Part shown: piece by piece, positions 1 to 7,601 of the stretch | How the letters are laid out: the number at the start of each line of letters is the position of its first letter | Position numbering within the stretch: position 1 is the stretch's first letter | Assembly (NCBI GenBank): GCA_964355495.1 | Contig: CAYHES010000018.1 | Coordinates: 1-24,024, forward strand | DNA: 24,024 nucleotides | Origin: UBA6901 sp964355495 | GTDB taxonomy: Bacteria; Pseudomonadota; Gammaproteobacteria; Acidiferrobacterales; UBA6901 | Reading direction: 5' to 3' | Program-made: the position numbers and the translations under genes | The notes under the pieces: generated by a model | The model's input: only the letters and a program-made list of their open reading frames with translations | Told to the model about the DNA's origin: nothing | Database searches by the model: none

Positions 1-2
1 GC

Positions 3-605
3 TATCTGATTGCCGGCTTGCTGGTCTGGCTGCCGATCGTGGTCACGGTGCTGATTCTCAAATTCCTGATCGACGTGGTGGATCGCACCCTGCTGCTGCT
101 GCCGGCCATGGTGCAGCCCGAAACCCTGATCGGGTTTCGCATACCGGGACTCGGTTTCCTGCTGTCCGGCGCGGTGCTGCTGCTGACCGGCATGGTGGTC
201 ACCAACCTGCTCGGGAGCAGCATGGTCAAGCTGTGGGAGGGCCTGCTGGCGCGCATTCCGTTCGTGCGCGCCATTTATTCCGCCTCCAAGCAGCTCACCG
301 AAACCCTGTTCAGCGGTTCCGGCAAGTCGTTCCGCAAGGTGGTCATGGTGCGCTACCCGCATCCCGGAACGTGGACGCTCGCGTTCCTCACCGGCGACGG
401 CATGGCGGAGGCGAATCGCAAGACCGGGCGCGACCTGGTGAACATCTTTGTGCCGACCACACCCAACCCGACCTCTGGCTTCTTTCTGATGGTGCCGCGC
501 GAGGACATGATCGAACTCGATATGCCGGTGGATGTCGGCATCAAGCTCATTCTCTCGGCCGGCGCCGTGTCGCCGGAGAGCAAGCCGGAACCGCCGGGCG
601 ATTAA
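3..605 (+). CDS. DUF502 family inner-membrane protein, 5' end missing
   Basis: The reading frame is open from the first bases of the window to the TAA at 603-605, so the gene begins upstream and about 200 residues are present. Two hydrophobic segments are visible, one at the very start and one around 160-225, separated by a short polar loop. The soluble C-terminal half contains a PFVRAIYSASKQ stretch typical of DUF502 proteins, which usually have about 200-220 residues, so probably only a few residues are lost. The family's biochemical role is not established; in gammaproteobacteria it commonly sits directly before aspS, as here, and co-transcription is likely. The acidic, proline-rich tail (SPESKPEPPGD) is probably disordered. 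Family assignment is from remembered sequence pattern; function is unknown. Confidence 0.8.
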   Translation, partial: YLIAGLLVWLPIVVTVLILKFLIDVVDRTLLLLPAMVQPETLIGFRIPGLGFLLSGAVLLLTGMVVTNLLGSSMVKLWEGLLARIPFVRAIYSASKQLTETLFSGSGKSFRKVVMVRYPHPGTWTLAFLTGDGMAEANRKTGRDLVNIFVPTTPNPTSGFFLMVPREDMIELDMPVDVGIKLILSAGAVSPESKPEPPGD

Positions 606-631
606 GGTAAGCAAGCCCGCACAACAACAGC
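606..631 (+). repeat. 26-bp motif directly after a stop codon (copy 1 of 2)
   Basis: Starting at the base after the DUF502 stop codon, 21 of 26 positions match 12856-12881, which likewise starts at the base after the tolR stop codon. The motif begins GGTAAGCA and contains GCACAA. It has no obvious internal palindrome. Its role is unknown. Confidence 0.45.
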
Positions 632-690
632 TTTTAGATGTCCCCGGCGTCGTAACGCAACAAGCAATAAACACAACAGGAATATCGGTC

Positions 691-2484
691 ATGCGCAGTC
701 ATTATTGCGGACAGCTCAATCTCGACCATGTCGCACAAACCGTCACGCTCTGCGGTTGGGTAAATCGGCGGCGCGACCACGGCGGCGTCATCTTCATCGA
801 TCTGCGCGATCGGCACGGCCTCGCGCAGGTGGTGTTCGCGCCAGACAATGCCACGGCGTTTGCCGCCGCCGAAGGCGTGCGCAGCGAATACGTGCTGCGT
901 GTCACCGGCGCCGTGCGCAAGCGCCCGGCCGGTACCGAGAATCCGCACCTGCCGAGCGGCATGATCGAGGTCGCGGCCGACCGCATCGAGGTGCTGAACA
1001 AGTCCGAGCCGCTGCCGTTCCAGCTGGACGAGGCCGAGCTCGGCGAGACCGTGCGCCTCAAGTACCGCTACCTCGACCTGCGCCGTGAGCACATGCGCCG
1101 CAATATTCTTTTGCGCCACAAACTCGTGCGCACGCTGCGCCACTATCTGGAGGACCAGGAGTTCGTCGAGATCGAGACGCCGGTGCTCACCAAGTCCACG
1201 CCCGAGGGCGCGCGCGATTATCTGGTGCCGTCGCGCACCCATCCCGGTCATTTTTTCGCGCTGCCGCAGTCGCCACAGTTGTTCAAGCAGCTGCTCATGG
1301 TCGCCGGCTTCGAGCGTTATTATCAGGTGACGCGCTGCTTCCGCGACGAAGACCTGCGCGCCGATCGCCAGCCGGAATTCACCCAGCTCGACATCGAGAC
1401 CTCGTTCCTCGACGAAGAGGGCGTGATGGCGATCATGGAGGACATGTTGCGCACTGCCTTCAAGGCGGTGCTGAACGTCGATCTGCCCAAGCCGTTCCCA
1501 CGCCTGCCGTACGCCGAAGCCATGCGCCGTTACGGCAGCGACAAGCCCGACCTGCGCATTCCGCTCGAACTGGTCGAGGTCGGCGACCTGCTGAAGAACG
1601 TGGAGTTCAAGGTGTTCTCCGGCCCGGCCAACTCGCCGACCGGGCGGGTCGCGGCGCTGCGCCTGCCGAACGGCGGCGTGCTGTCGCGCAAGGAAATCGA
1701 CGACTACACCGCCTATGTCGCGCTGTACGGCGCCAAGGGCCTGGCCTATATCAAGGTCAACGACGCCGCCAAGGGGCGCGACGGCCTGCAATCGCCGATT
1801 CTCAAGTTCCTGCCGGACGAAGCGATTGCCGAAATCCTGCGCCGCACCGGCGCGCAGACCGGCGACCTGATTTTCTTCGGCGCCGACAGCGCCAAGGTAG
1901 TGAACGATGCCCTGGGCGCGTTGCGCATCAAGCTCGGCCACGATCTCAAGCTGCTGCAGGGCGAGTGGCAGCCGCTGTGGGTGGTGGACTTCCCGATGTT
2001 CGACTACGACCCCGAGGCCAAGCGCTTCGTGGCGCTGCACCATCCGTTCACCGCGCCCAAGGTCCAGGATGCCGAGACCATCGACCTCGATCCGGCCAAC
2101 GCCCTGTCACGCGCCTACGACATGGTGCTGAACGGCTCGGAGATCGGCGGCGGTTCGATCCGCATCCACCGCGAGGACATCCAGCAGAAGGTGTTCAGCC
2201 TGCTCGGTATCGACGCGGCCGCGCAGCGCGAGAAGTTCGGCTTCCTGCTGGACGCGCTCAAGTTCGGCGCGCCGCCGCACGGCGGCATCGCCTTCGGCAT
2301 CGACCGCATCAGCGCGCTCATGGCCGGCACCGACTCGATCCGCGACGTGATCGCCTTCCCCAAGACCCAGAAGGCCTCGTGCCTGCTGACCGACGCGCCG
2401 AGCGTGGTGGACGAGGCGCAGTTGCGCGAGCTGCACATCCGGCTGCGCAAGCCGGTCGAACCGGCGCCCGGCGAAGCCAAGTAA
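691..2484 (+). CDS. aspS: Aspartyl-tRNA synthetase, probably non-discriminating (Asp/Asn)
   Basis: A 597-residue class II aminoacyl-tRNA synthetase that charges tRNA with aspartate in the cytoplasm. Visible landmarks are the N-terminal anticodon-binding OB fold (about 1-110), motif 2 FRDEDLRADRQPEFTQLD, a GAD insertion domain in the middle, and motif 3 near the C terminus (GIAFGIDR). The ATG at 691 gives the family N terminus MRSHYCGQL; an AGGA lies 9 bases upstream. The frame is open further upstream but without family similarity. His30 in RRRDHGG and a Gly near 81 correspond, as I recall the literature, to the residues that mark non-discriminating AspRS such as that of Pseudomonas aeruginosa, where discriminating enzymes carry Leu and Lys. 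If so, it also makes Asp-tRNA(Asn), which GatCAB then amidates. The identity is certain; the specificity is inference. Confidence 0.97.
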   Translation: MRSHYCGQLNLDHVAQTVTLCGWVNRRRDHGGVIFIDLRDRHGLAQVVFAPDNATAFAAAEGVRSEYVLRVTGAVRKRPAGTENPHLPSGMIEVAADRIEVLNKSEPLPFQLDEAELGETVRLKYRYLDLRREHMRRNILLRHKLVRTLRHYLEDQEFVEIETPVLTKSTPEGARDYLVPSRTHPGHFFALPQSPQLFKQLLMVAGFERYYQVTRCFRDEDLRADRQPEFTQLDIETSFLDEEGVMAIMEDMLRTAFKAVLNVDLPKPFPRLPYAEAMRRYGSDKPDLRIPLELVEVGDLLKNVEFKVFSGPANSPTGRVAALRLPNGGVLSRKEIDDYTAYVALYGAKGLAYIKVNDAAKGRDGLQSPILKFLPDEAIAEILRRTGAQTGDLIFFGADSAKVVNDALGALRIKLGHDLKLLQGEWQPLWVVDFPMFDYDPEAKRFVALHHPFTAPKVQDAETIDLDPANALSRAYDMVLNGSEIGGGSIRIHREDIQQKVFSLLGIDAAAQREKFGFLLDALKFGAPPHGGIAFGIDRISALMAGTDSIRDVIAFPKTQKASCLLTDAPSVVDEAQLRELHIRLRKPVEPAPGEAK

Positions 2485-2884
2485 CGGCAAAGGGCCAACG
2501 CTGAGACGCCAAGTGACCTGTTTTTCGTGCAGGTTGGGTTAAGCCGCCAATCTTTATATCGTTTTATCACCAGCCTCCCCCTTTCCTTTCACTTCAACGG
2601 CACACGCTTTCTGGGGCCGTATGCCGACGACGGACCGCGACCGGAGACCGTGGTATGTCCCCGATTACGCGAGAACATGCCAAATTAGTCGGGGATGTCC
2701 GCGGCCGTTTCGGCGGCGTGCCTACCCAAGGGGGAATCTGGTCTATGATTTAGAATAGTGTTAACCGCGTGGATTCCAGTTGATTTGCCGTTCGGCATGC
2801 TCATTGCCTTGTTGAGCACTATTTGGCCGATACCGGCGTTATCCGGCCGGATGCCCGTTAACCGGTATGCAAAAGGATATCTCC
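2485..2884. other. 400-bp intergenic region between aspS and the binding-protein gene
   Basis: No credible ORF is present. An imperfect inverted repeat pairs TCCCCGATTA at 2658-2667 with TTAGTCGGGGA at 2685-2695 and could form a stem with a short loop. Further short CCGG-rich complementary segments lie at about 2830-2865. AT-rich TATGAT (2744) and TAGAAT (2751) resemble -10 boxes, but I see no convincing -35 at the right distance. The promoter of the downstream two-gene unit should lie here. Confidence 0.4.
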
Positions 2885-3751
2885 ATGAAAAAACGTTGGG
2901 CTAAACCGCATCTGTTGCTGATGGCGATGCTGTGCGCACCGCTCCTGAGCAACGCGGCGGAAGAGAAAACGCCGCTGGTTCTGGGCGTGATCTCCAGCGC
3001 CGATTCCGTGCGCGTCTATGCTGAATGGAAGGCGTTCGCGGACTACCTTTCCAGCAAGATCCAGCGCCCGGTGAAGATGGTGGTACCACGTGGCTTCGAC
3101 AAGCTGGCGGAGGCCATCGACAAGGGTGAGGTGGACGTGTTCTACGTCAATTCGCTCGTCTACTACCGCCTGATGGAAAAACGCAAGGCGACCCCGGTCG
3201 CCCAGATGCAGAACCTGAACGGCAAGGTGCTGAACACCAGCGTCGTGTTCGTGCGCACCGACAGCAAGGTCCAGAACCTCCAGCAGCTCAAGGGGGAAAA
3301 GATGGCCTACGTCAGCCGCATGGGCTCCGGCGGCTACCTCGCCCCGCGCGCCTTTTTGTACAAGGAGGGTGTGCAGGCCGCGGACGAGTTGAAGGAGGAA
3401 TTCACGCAGAACGTCAGCTCCTCCGTGCACAAAGTCCTGCTGGGCGACGCCAAGGCCGGGGCGATGTGCGGCCTCACTTACAAACTGATCAGCGAGAAGA
3501 TCGACACCCATGAGCTCTCGATCATCGCGACCACGGATGAATACCCGGAGGAGCTGGTCGCTGCCCGTCCCGACCTGCCTGCGGCCACCCTCAAGGTCGT
3601 GACCCAGACGCTGATCGAGATGGACCGGAGCGATGTCGGCCGGAAGATTCTCGCCGAGATGCGCGCGCTGCGCATCGAGAAGTTCGTGCCCTACGACGCC
3701 AAGCTCACCGAGCCCGTTACCCGCAAGCTCTTGCAGCAGGCGCATATGTAG
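2885..3751 (+). CDS. PhnD-like periplasmic substrate-binding protein
   Basis: A 288-residue exported protein of the phosphate/phosphite/phosphonate binding-protein family (PhnD-like). Residues 1-25 form a signal peptide: KKR, a hydrophobic core, then SNAA before the acidic mature start. The mature protein opens with the family strand TPLVLGVISSADSVRVY and contains DVFYVNSLVYYRLMEK and the SRMGSGGYLAP ligand-loop region. The ATG at 2885 is preferred over the in-frame ATG at 2867 because AAAAGGA lies 7 bases before it and the signal peptide starts cleanly. No permease or ATPase gene is adjacent; the next gene, 5 bases downstream, is a membrane diguanylate cyclase. The protein is therefore more likely a ligand sensor than a transport component, as AioX, a PhnD-like arsenite sensor, serves a histidine kinase. 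The ligand cannot be read from the sequence. One cysteine remains after the signal peptide (in GAMCGL). Confidence 0.85.
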   Translation: MKKRWAKPHLLLMAMLCAPLLSNAAEEKTPLVLGVISSADSVRVYAEWKAFADYLSSKIQRPVKMVVPRGFDKLAEAIDKGEVDVFYVNSLVYYRLMEKRKATPVAQMQNLNGKVLNTSVVFVRTDSKVQNLQQLKGEKMAYVSRMGSGGYLAPRAFLYKEGVQAADELKEEFTQNVSSSVHKVLLGDAKAGAMCGLTYKLISEKIDTHELSIIATTDEYPEELVAARPDLPAATLKVVTQTLIEMDRSDVGRKILAEMRALRIEKFVPYDAKLTEPVTRKLLQQAHM

Positions 3752-3756
3752 GCCGC

Positions 3757-5493
3757 ATGGCGCGTGTCCATTCGCTCCAGACACGGCTGCTCGCCGGACT
3801 GGCCGCGCTGTTCATCGCGGCCATGGCGGTGCTTGGGTTCGTTCTGGTCGACGAGGCGCACAAACGTCACGCCCAATTCGAACTCGAGCAGGCGCGCTAT
3901 CAGGCTCGCACCTTGGCCGAGTCCAGCGTGGGTGCGGTGATCGGCGAGGATTTCGAGCTCATGGAGCATTTGGTCGGCGCCGCGCTTCCCTCGCGGCACT
4001 ACGCCTACGCCGCACTCGTGCGCCCGAACGGCCAGGTGCTGACGCACACCGATTCCGCGTTCATCGGCCGCCGCATCGATACCCCGCCCACTGCCGATAC
4101 TTCCGGGAATCTATCGCAGTACAACGGTCGTCCCGTCCAGGTGATGGGTCATCCCGTGAGCGCCGGGCGCACACATCTGGCTGGCGCCTATGTCGCCTAT
4201 TACCTCGATGGTCGTAATATCCTCGCCGCCGATGCGATCTACAAGATCGTGCTGACCGTGGTGCTGCTGCTCATCGGCCTGGGCCTGGGCGCGCTCTTCG
4301 TGTCGCGGATGATCATCGCCCCCGTCAAAATGCTCACCGTCGCGGTGGGCCAGACCTCACTGGACAACCCGGGCACCGAGGTGCTGTCGCCATACCTGCT
4401 TGCGCGCCCCGACGAGGTCGGCCAGCTTGCCCAGTCGTTCGGCGCCCTGACGCGACGGCTGCGGCAGGCGTACGACAGCCTGAAGCGCAGCCACGAGCAG
4501 TTGGAGCAGCGGGTGGAGGAGCGCACGTGCGAACTGCTTGAAGCCGGTCAGCGAATCGAGCGCGATCGGGCGCACCTGGCCGCGGTCATGGACAACGTCG
4601 CCGAGGGTATCGTGACGCTCGACGACCACGGCCGGATCGAATCCCTGAACCGCGCCGCCGAAAGGCTCTTCGGTTACTCCATGGCCGAGCTGCTCGGCAT
4701 GGGCTCCGATATTCTCGTCGCCGACGCCTCCCGGCCCGATCACCGCCAGCAGGTCGAGCGCCATCTGGCCGCCGACGCCCACGCGCCCGTCGTTCGCGGG
4801 GTCTGGGAAGTCATCGCCCAACGCAAGGATGGAACGCAATTCCCCGCCGAGCTTGTAATGAGCGCGATGCGCTTCGGTTCGCAGCAGCACTTCATCGGCC
4901 TGATCCGCGACATCGCCGAACGCAAGGCCGTGCTCGACAATCTGCAGCACGTCGCCAATCACGATGCGCTCACCGGGCTCTACAATCGCCGCTACTTTGT
5001 CAGCGAGCTGGAACGTTGGCTCGCGCTGGTGCGTCGCGGCCACCATCCACCGGCGGCGCTGATGTTCATCGATCTCGACCGGTTCAAGGAAATCAACGAC
5101 CGGTTCGGGCACGCGGCGGGCGACGAGGTGTTGAGCCAGGTATCCCAGATTCTGCGCGAGCGCACGCGCGGCTCGGATATCGTGGCCCGGATGGGTGGTG
5201 ACGAGTTCGCGGTGTTGTTGCACGACGTGAGTCCCGAGACCGCCGTGCGGGTTGGCGAGTCGTTCCGGGAACAGGTGCGCCGTTGCCGATACCACCGGGA
5301 ATCGGAGCAGGCCGCCATCGGCTGCTCCATCGGCATCGCCATGCTCGGCGAGCACGTCGGTACGGTCGAGGAGGCGCTGGCGCATGCCGACCAGGCCTGC
5401 TATGAGGTCAAACGCGCCGGTCGTGATGCCGTGCGCATGCTTGATGCGCCGGGCATGCCGGGGGCGGTCGGCCAGATCGTGCCGATCAAATAG
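3757..5493 (+). CDS. Membrane-bound HAMP-PAS-GGDEF diguanylate cyclase
   Basis: A 578-residue inner-membrane signalling protein predicted to make cyclic di-GMP from two GTP. Order of parts: TM1 about 9-31, periplasmic sensor domain about 32-160, TM2 about 162-187, HAMP about 183-240, coiled coil about 240-275, PAS about 272-385 (ending IRDIAERKA), then GGDEF about 395-560 (beginning HDALTGLYNRR). The catalytic GGDEF is intact at 480-484, so the enzyme should be active. RGSD at 471-474 is an RxxD inhibitory site five residues before it, so product feedback is expected. No EAL domain is present. The gene starts 5 bases after the PhnD-like gene with only a weak ribosome site, suggesting translational coupling. 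The simplest reading is that the periplasmic protein, with or without ligand, docks on the periplasmic domain and sets cyclase activity; that is inference. Confidence 0.92.
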   Translation: MARVHSLQTRLLAGLAALFIAAMAVLGFVLVDEAHKRHAQFELEQARYQARTLAESSVGAVIGEDFELMEHLVGAALPSRHYAYAALVRPNGQVLTHTDSAFIGRRIDTPPTADTSGNLSQYNGRPVQVMGHPVSAGRTHLAGAYVAYYLDGRNILAADAIYKIVLTVVLLLIGLGLGALFVSRMIIAPVKMLTVAVGQTSLDNPGTEVLSPYLLARPDEVGQLAQSFGALTRRLRQAYDSLKRSHEQLEQRVEERTCELLEAGQRIERDRAHLAAVMDNVAEGIVTLDDHGRIESLNRAAERLFGYSMAELLGMGSDILVADASRPDHRQQVERHLAADAHAPVVRGVWEVIAQRKDGTQFPAELVMSAMRFGSQQHFIGLIRDIAERKAVLDNLQHVANHDALTGLYNRRYFVSELERWLALVRRGHHPPAALMFIDLDRFKEINDRFGHAAGDEVLSQVSQILRERTRGSDIVARMGGDEFAVLLHDVSPETAVRVGESFREQVRRCRYHRESEQAAIGCSIGIAMLGEHVGTVEEALAHADQACYEVKRAGRDAVRMLDAPGMPGAVGQIVPIK

Positions 5494-5569
5494 GTATGGA
5501 AGTTTAACAGGGTCGCTGAGATCGAACCCGGCGCCGGCAAGGGTCCGGCCGGGCGGCAACGATGCGGGA

Positions 5570-5709
5570 ACGACAATCTCGCTCTCCAGAAACTTCACCC
5601 CGTACCCCGCACAGAACGTGCCGGTGCAGCGCCGCACCGGCAGGCTTTCCGGCGACTGGCTGGTTCCGAAACGGAAACGGATATTCCCGCCGTGACAGCC
5701 GCCCTCAAT
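5570..5709 (-). pseudogene. Remnant of a GFA-family (CENP-V/GFA) zinc-protein gene
   Basis: Reading leftwards from 5709, the frame gives IEGGCHGGNIRFRF and then RRCTGTFCAGYG. Intact GFA proteins normally show GGCHCGNIRF and C-x-C-x-x-C. Two expected zinc-binding cysteines are glycines here, each explained by one TGC to GGC change. Similarity fades after about 45 residues, whereas the family needs about 110-140. The likely start codon reads ATT instead of ATG and overlaps the stop of the acetyltransferase gene, suggesting a former ATGA-coupled two-gene unit. The frame is open further upstream but inside the acetyltransferase gene. I read this as a truncated, dead gene; recognition rests on a short motif. 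Confidence 0.5.
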
Positions 5710-6142
5710 GGTTGTCGAGATCCAGTCTCGTGCTGAAATGAAACCCGGCGTTCTCCATCCCTTCGCGCAGGTAGAAGCGATGCGCGTCCTTGCGCTGCGC
5801 GCCTGAATCCAGGTGCAACTGGGCGCAGTCGTTCCGGCGCGCGCGTTCGGCCAGCCAGGCGAGCAGGGCCTTGCCATAACCCCGCGAGCGCGCGGCTTGG
5901 TCGGTGACCAGATCGTCCACGTACAGAAACCGGCCCCAGGCGAGGTTTTCCGTAATGCGGTACCCGGCGACCGCTTGCACCCTGCCGTCTACGCTCAGGT
6001 ATGCCAGGCGGTAACCAGCTACCGTTTGCTGCTGCGCGCGCGTGATGAATTCCTCGCGCTCCAGATGTGGTCGCAGTTGGGCCATAACCGGAAAGCAACC
6101 TGCGATCTCGGCGGGTGTTTCGGCGATGTGAATGGTCGGCAC
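5705..6142 (-). CDS. GNAT-family N-acetyltransferase
   Basis: A 145-residue single-domain acetyltransferase, about the usual length for the family. The acetyl-CoA pyrophosphate-binding loop is visible as RSRGYGK at 85-91, after the strand WGRFLYVDDLVTD. The C-terminal part (LHLDSGAQRKDAHRFYLREGM) is typical of GNAT proteins that modify small molecules or proteins; the acceptor is unknown. The start is GTG at 6142, with GGAGA 7 bases upstream. The gene is convergent with the diguanylate cyclase and divergent from nudB, so it is its own unit. A GFA-like gene remnant overlaps its 3' end. A longer ORF in another frame of the same strand lacks family similarity and is not used. Confidence 0.85.
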   Translation of the reverse strand: MPTIHIAETPAEIAGCFPVMAQLRPHLEREEFITRAQQQTVAGYRLAYLSVDGRVQAVAGYRITENLAWGRFLYVDDLVTDQAARSRGYGKALLAWLAERARRNDCAQLHLDSGAQRKDAHRFYLREGMENAGFHFSTRLDLDNH

Positions 6143-6281
6143 GGTTCGTTCTCCGCTTACCCGGCCGGCAAAAGTACCAGAATTTCATTCGCTTGACCTG
6201 CGCCGTGCCGAGGGATCGACGGATGACGGCGGAAATGGCCTGGCAGATGCCGCCGTGCCGCGCTCCTTGTATGATGCGAGC

Positions 6282-6755
6282 ATGTCACAATCCTTTAAAC
6301 GTCCGGAGTCGGTACTAGTTGTTGTCTACACACGCGGCGGCAAGGTGTTGCTCTTGCGCAGGGCCGACCACCCGGAGTTCTGGCAGTCGATCACCGGCAG
6401 CATGGAGTGGGGCGACGAGCAGCCGGCCGAAACGGCGGCGCGCGAGTTGCGCGAAGAAACCGGCATTAGCGCGGCGCCCGCCGCCTTCACCGACTGGAAG
6501 GTTCAGAACCGCTACGTGATCTTTCCCCAGTGGCGCTACCGGTACGCACCCGGTGTCACCGAGAACACCGAGCATTTCTTCTCCCTTGAACTGCCGGACG
6601 AGCCAGCCGTCACGCTCAGCCCGGGCGAGCATTCCGAATATGCCTGGGTGCCGTTTGCCGAGGCGGTCGAGCGCGCGTTTTCCTGGACCAACCGCGATGC
6701 GTTGCTGTTGCTCATGAAAGAGCGTGCCGTGCACCCGGCACCGCTGCGTGCCTGA
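6282..6755 (+). CDS. nudB: Dihydroneopterin triphosphate diphosphatase (Nudix)
   Basis: A 157-residue Nudix hydrolase matching the NudB (FolQ) pattern: N-terminal KRPESVLVVVYT, FWQSITGS before the Nudix box, and RYAPGVTENTEHFFSLELP after it. NudB removes pyrophosphate from dihydroneopterin triphosphate in folate synthesis. The Nudix box runs from GSMEWGDE to RELREETGI, one residue longer than the consensus, with the metal-binding REL-EE glutamates intact. The ATG at 6282 gives the family N terminus; the ORF opens upstream but without similarity. There is no good ribosome site, only GAG 5 bases upstream. TATGAT at 6270-6275 would place transcription close to the ATG, so a very short leader is possible, but I see no matching -35. 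Location between aspS and yebC is conserved in gammaproteobacteria. Confidence 0.92.
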   Translation: MSQSFKRPESVLVVVYTRGGKVLLLRRADHPEFWQSITGSMEWGDEQPAETAARELREETGISAAPAAFTDWKVQNRYVIFPQWRYRYAPGVTENTEHFFSLELPDEPAVTLSPGEHSEYAWVPFAEAVERAFSWTNRDALLLLMKERAVHPAPLRA

Positions 6756-6768
6756 TTCCGGCGCTTGG

Positions 6769-7401
6769 ATGGACAAGCGGGAGAGCATCGTGCTGGTGAA
6801 CGGCCTGTGGCTGGGCGATCCGGCGTTGTGGCTGCTGGCGCGGCGTCTGCGGCGCGCCGGCTTTCGGACCTTCCGCTTCTCTTATCCGAGTGTGCGCCAG
6901 GACCTGCGCGCGAACGCCGCGCAGTTGCACGAATTTCTGGCCCGGGTTCCGGGCACGACCGTGCATCTGGTCGGCTACAGTCTCGGCGGCCTGGTGATCC
7001 GCGCGCTGTTCCGGTTCCATCCCGGCCAGCGCCCCGGGCGCGTGGTGTTGCTCGGCTCGCCGCAGCAGGGCAGCCGCGCCGCCGCGGCGCTCGCCGCCTT
7101 TGGATTCGGCCGGCGCCTGATCGGCCGCTCGCTCGCCGACCTCAACGCCGGCACCCCGCAAGCCTGGGACTGGCCGGCGCGCGAGATCGGCGCCATCGCC
7201 GGCAGCCTGCCGCTCGGCCTCGGGCGCTTCGTCAGCCGGCTGTCCGGGCCGAATGATGGCACGGTGCTGGTGGCCGAGGCCGTGCCCGCCGCCGCGCGTG
7301 ACCGGCTGGTGCTGCATGTATCCCATGCCGGCCTGTTGCTCATGCCGGTCGTGGCCCGGCAGGCGGCCGCGTTCCTGCGCAGCGGGCGCTTCACGCAGTA
7401 G
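6769..7401 (+). CDS. Alpha/beta-hydrolase (lipase/esterase-like serine hydrolase)
   Basis: A 210-residue cytoplasmic-looking alpha/beta hydrolase without a signal peptide. The nucleophile elbow is GYSLGG with Ser71, the likely acid is Asp163 in SGPNDGTV, and the likely catalytic His is His186 in HVSHAGLL, giving a complete triad in the right order. The first strand and oxyanion region read IVLVNGLWLG. The arrangement resembles small PGAP1/EstA-like lipases; the substrate is unknown. It starts 13 bases after the nudB stop, so it is probably co-transcribed. ATG 6769 was chosen because MDKRESIVLVNG is a natural domain start; an upstream ATG at 6724 overlaps nudB and adds unrelated residues. No clear ribosome site is visible at either start. 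Confidence 0.82.
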   Translation: MDKRESIVLVNGLWLGDPALWLLARRLRRAGFRTFRFSYPSVRQDLRANAAQLHEFLARVPGTTVHLVGYSLGGLVIRALFRFHPGQRPGRVVLLGSPQQGSRAAAALAAFGFGRRLIGRSLADLNAGTPQAWDWPAREIGAIAGSLPLGLGRFVSRLSGPNDGTVLVAEAVPAAARDRLVLHVSHAGLLLMPVVARQAAAFLRSGRFTQ

Positions 7402-7441
7402 CGCCGTGCTTCACCATTGACGGAACATTGCCTGTTCGTAA

Positions 7442-7489
7442 TGTAGGTCGGCCTTCAGGCCGACATGTCGGGCTAAAGCCCGACCTACA
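7442..7489. repeat. REP-like double palindrome (GTAGGTCGG type)
   Basis: Outer arms TGTAGGTCGG and CCGACCTACA enclose two hairpins, built on GTCGGCCT/AGGCCGAC and GTCGGGCT/AGCCCGAC. It lies between the hydrolase gene and yebC. The GTAGGTCGGGCTTTAGCC type is a well-known dispersed intergenic repeat in gammaproteobacteria. It could also act as a weak terminator or mRNA stabiliser. Confidence 0.75.
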
Positions 7490-7601
7490 AGGCTAGGCAG
7501 CATGGCGCGTAATCCTGGCGCCGTGATTGGCGCAGTGGACTTTGCTACACTGGCACGCACATGCCTGCCGCGGCAGGCTGCCATCCAGCGCGAGGTCTCG
7601 C

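Noticed and set aside
634..2043. 469-residue ORF on the minus strand across aspS
   Set aside because: It lies fully inside the aspS coding region on the opposite strand, has no family motifs, and is typical of long antisense frames in GC-rich genes.
2744..2756. -10 boxes TATGAT and TAGAAT before the binding-protein gene
   Set aside because: No -35 box at 16-18 bp from either, so no promoter is called, although one must lie in the region.
4357..5877. 506-residue minus-strand ORF across the diguanylate cyclase
   Set aside because: Antisense to a gene with clear domains. Only the short part near 5570-5709 shows real similarity (GFA remnant).
5595..6188. 197-residue minus-strand ORF in another frame of the acetyltransferase
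   Set aside because: The 145-residue frame has the acetyl-CoA loop and a ribosome site; this one has no recognisable fold.
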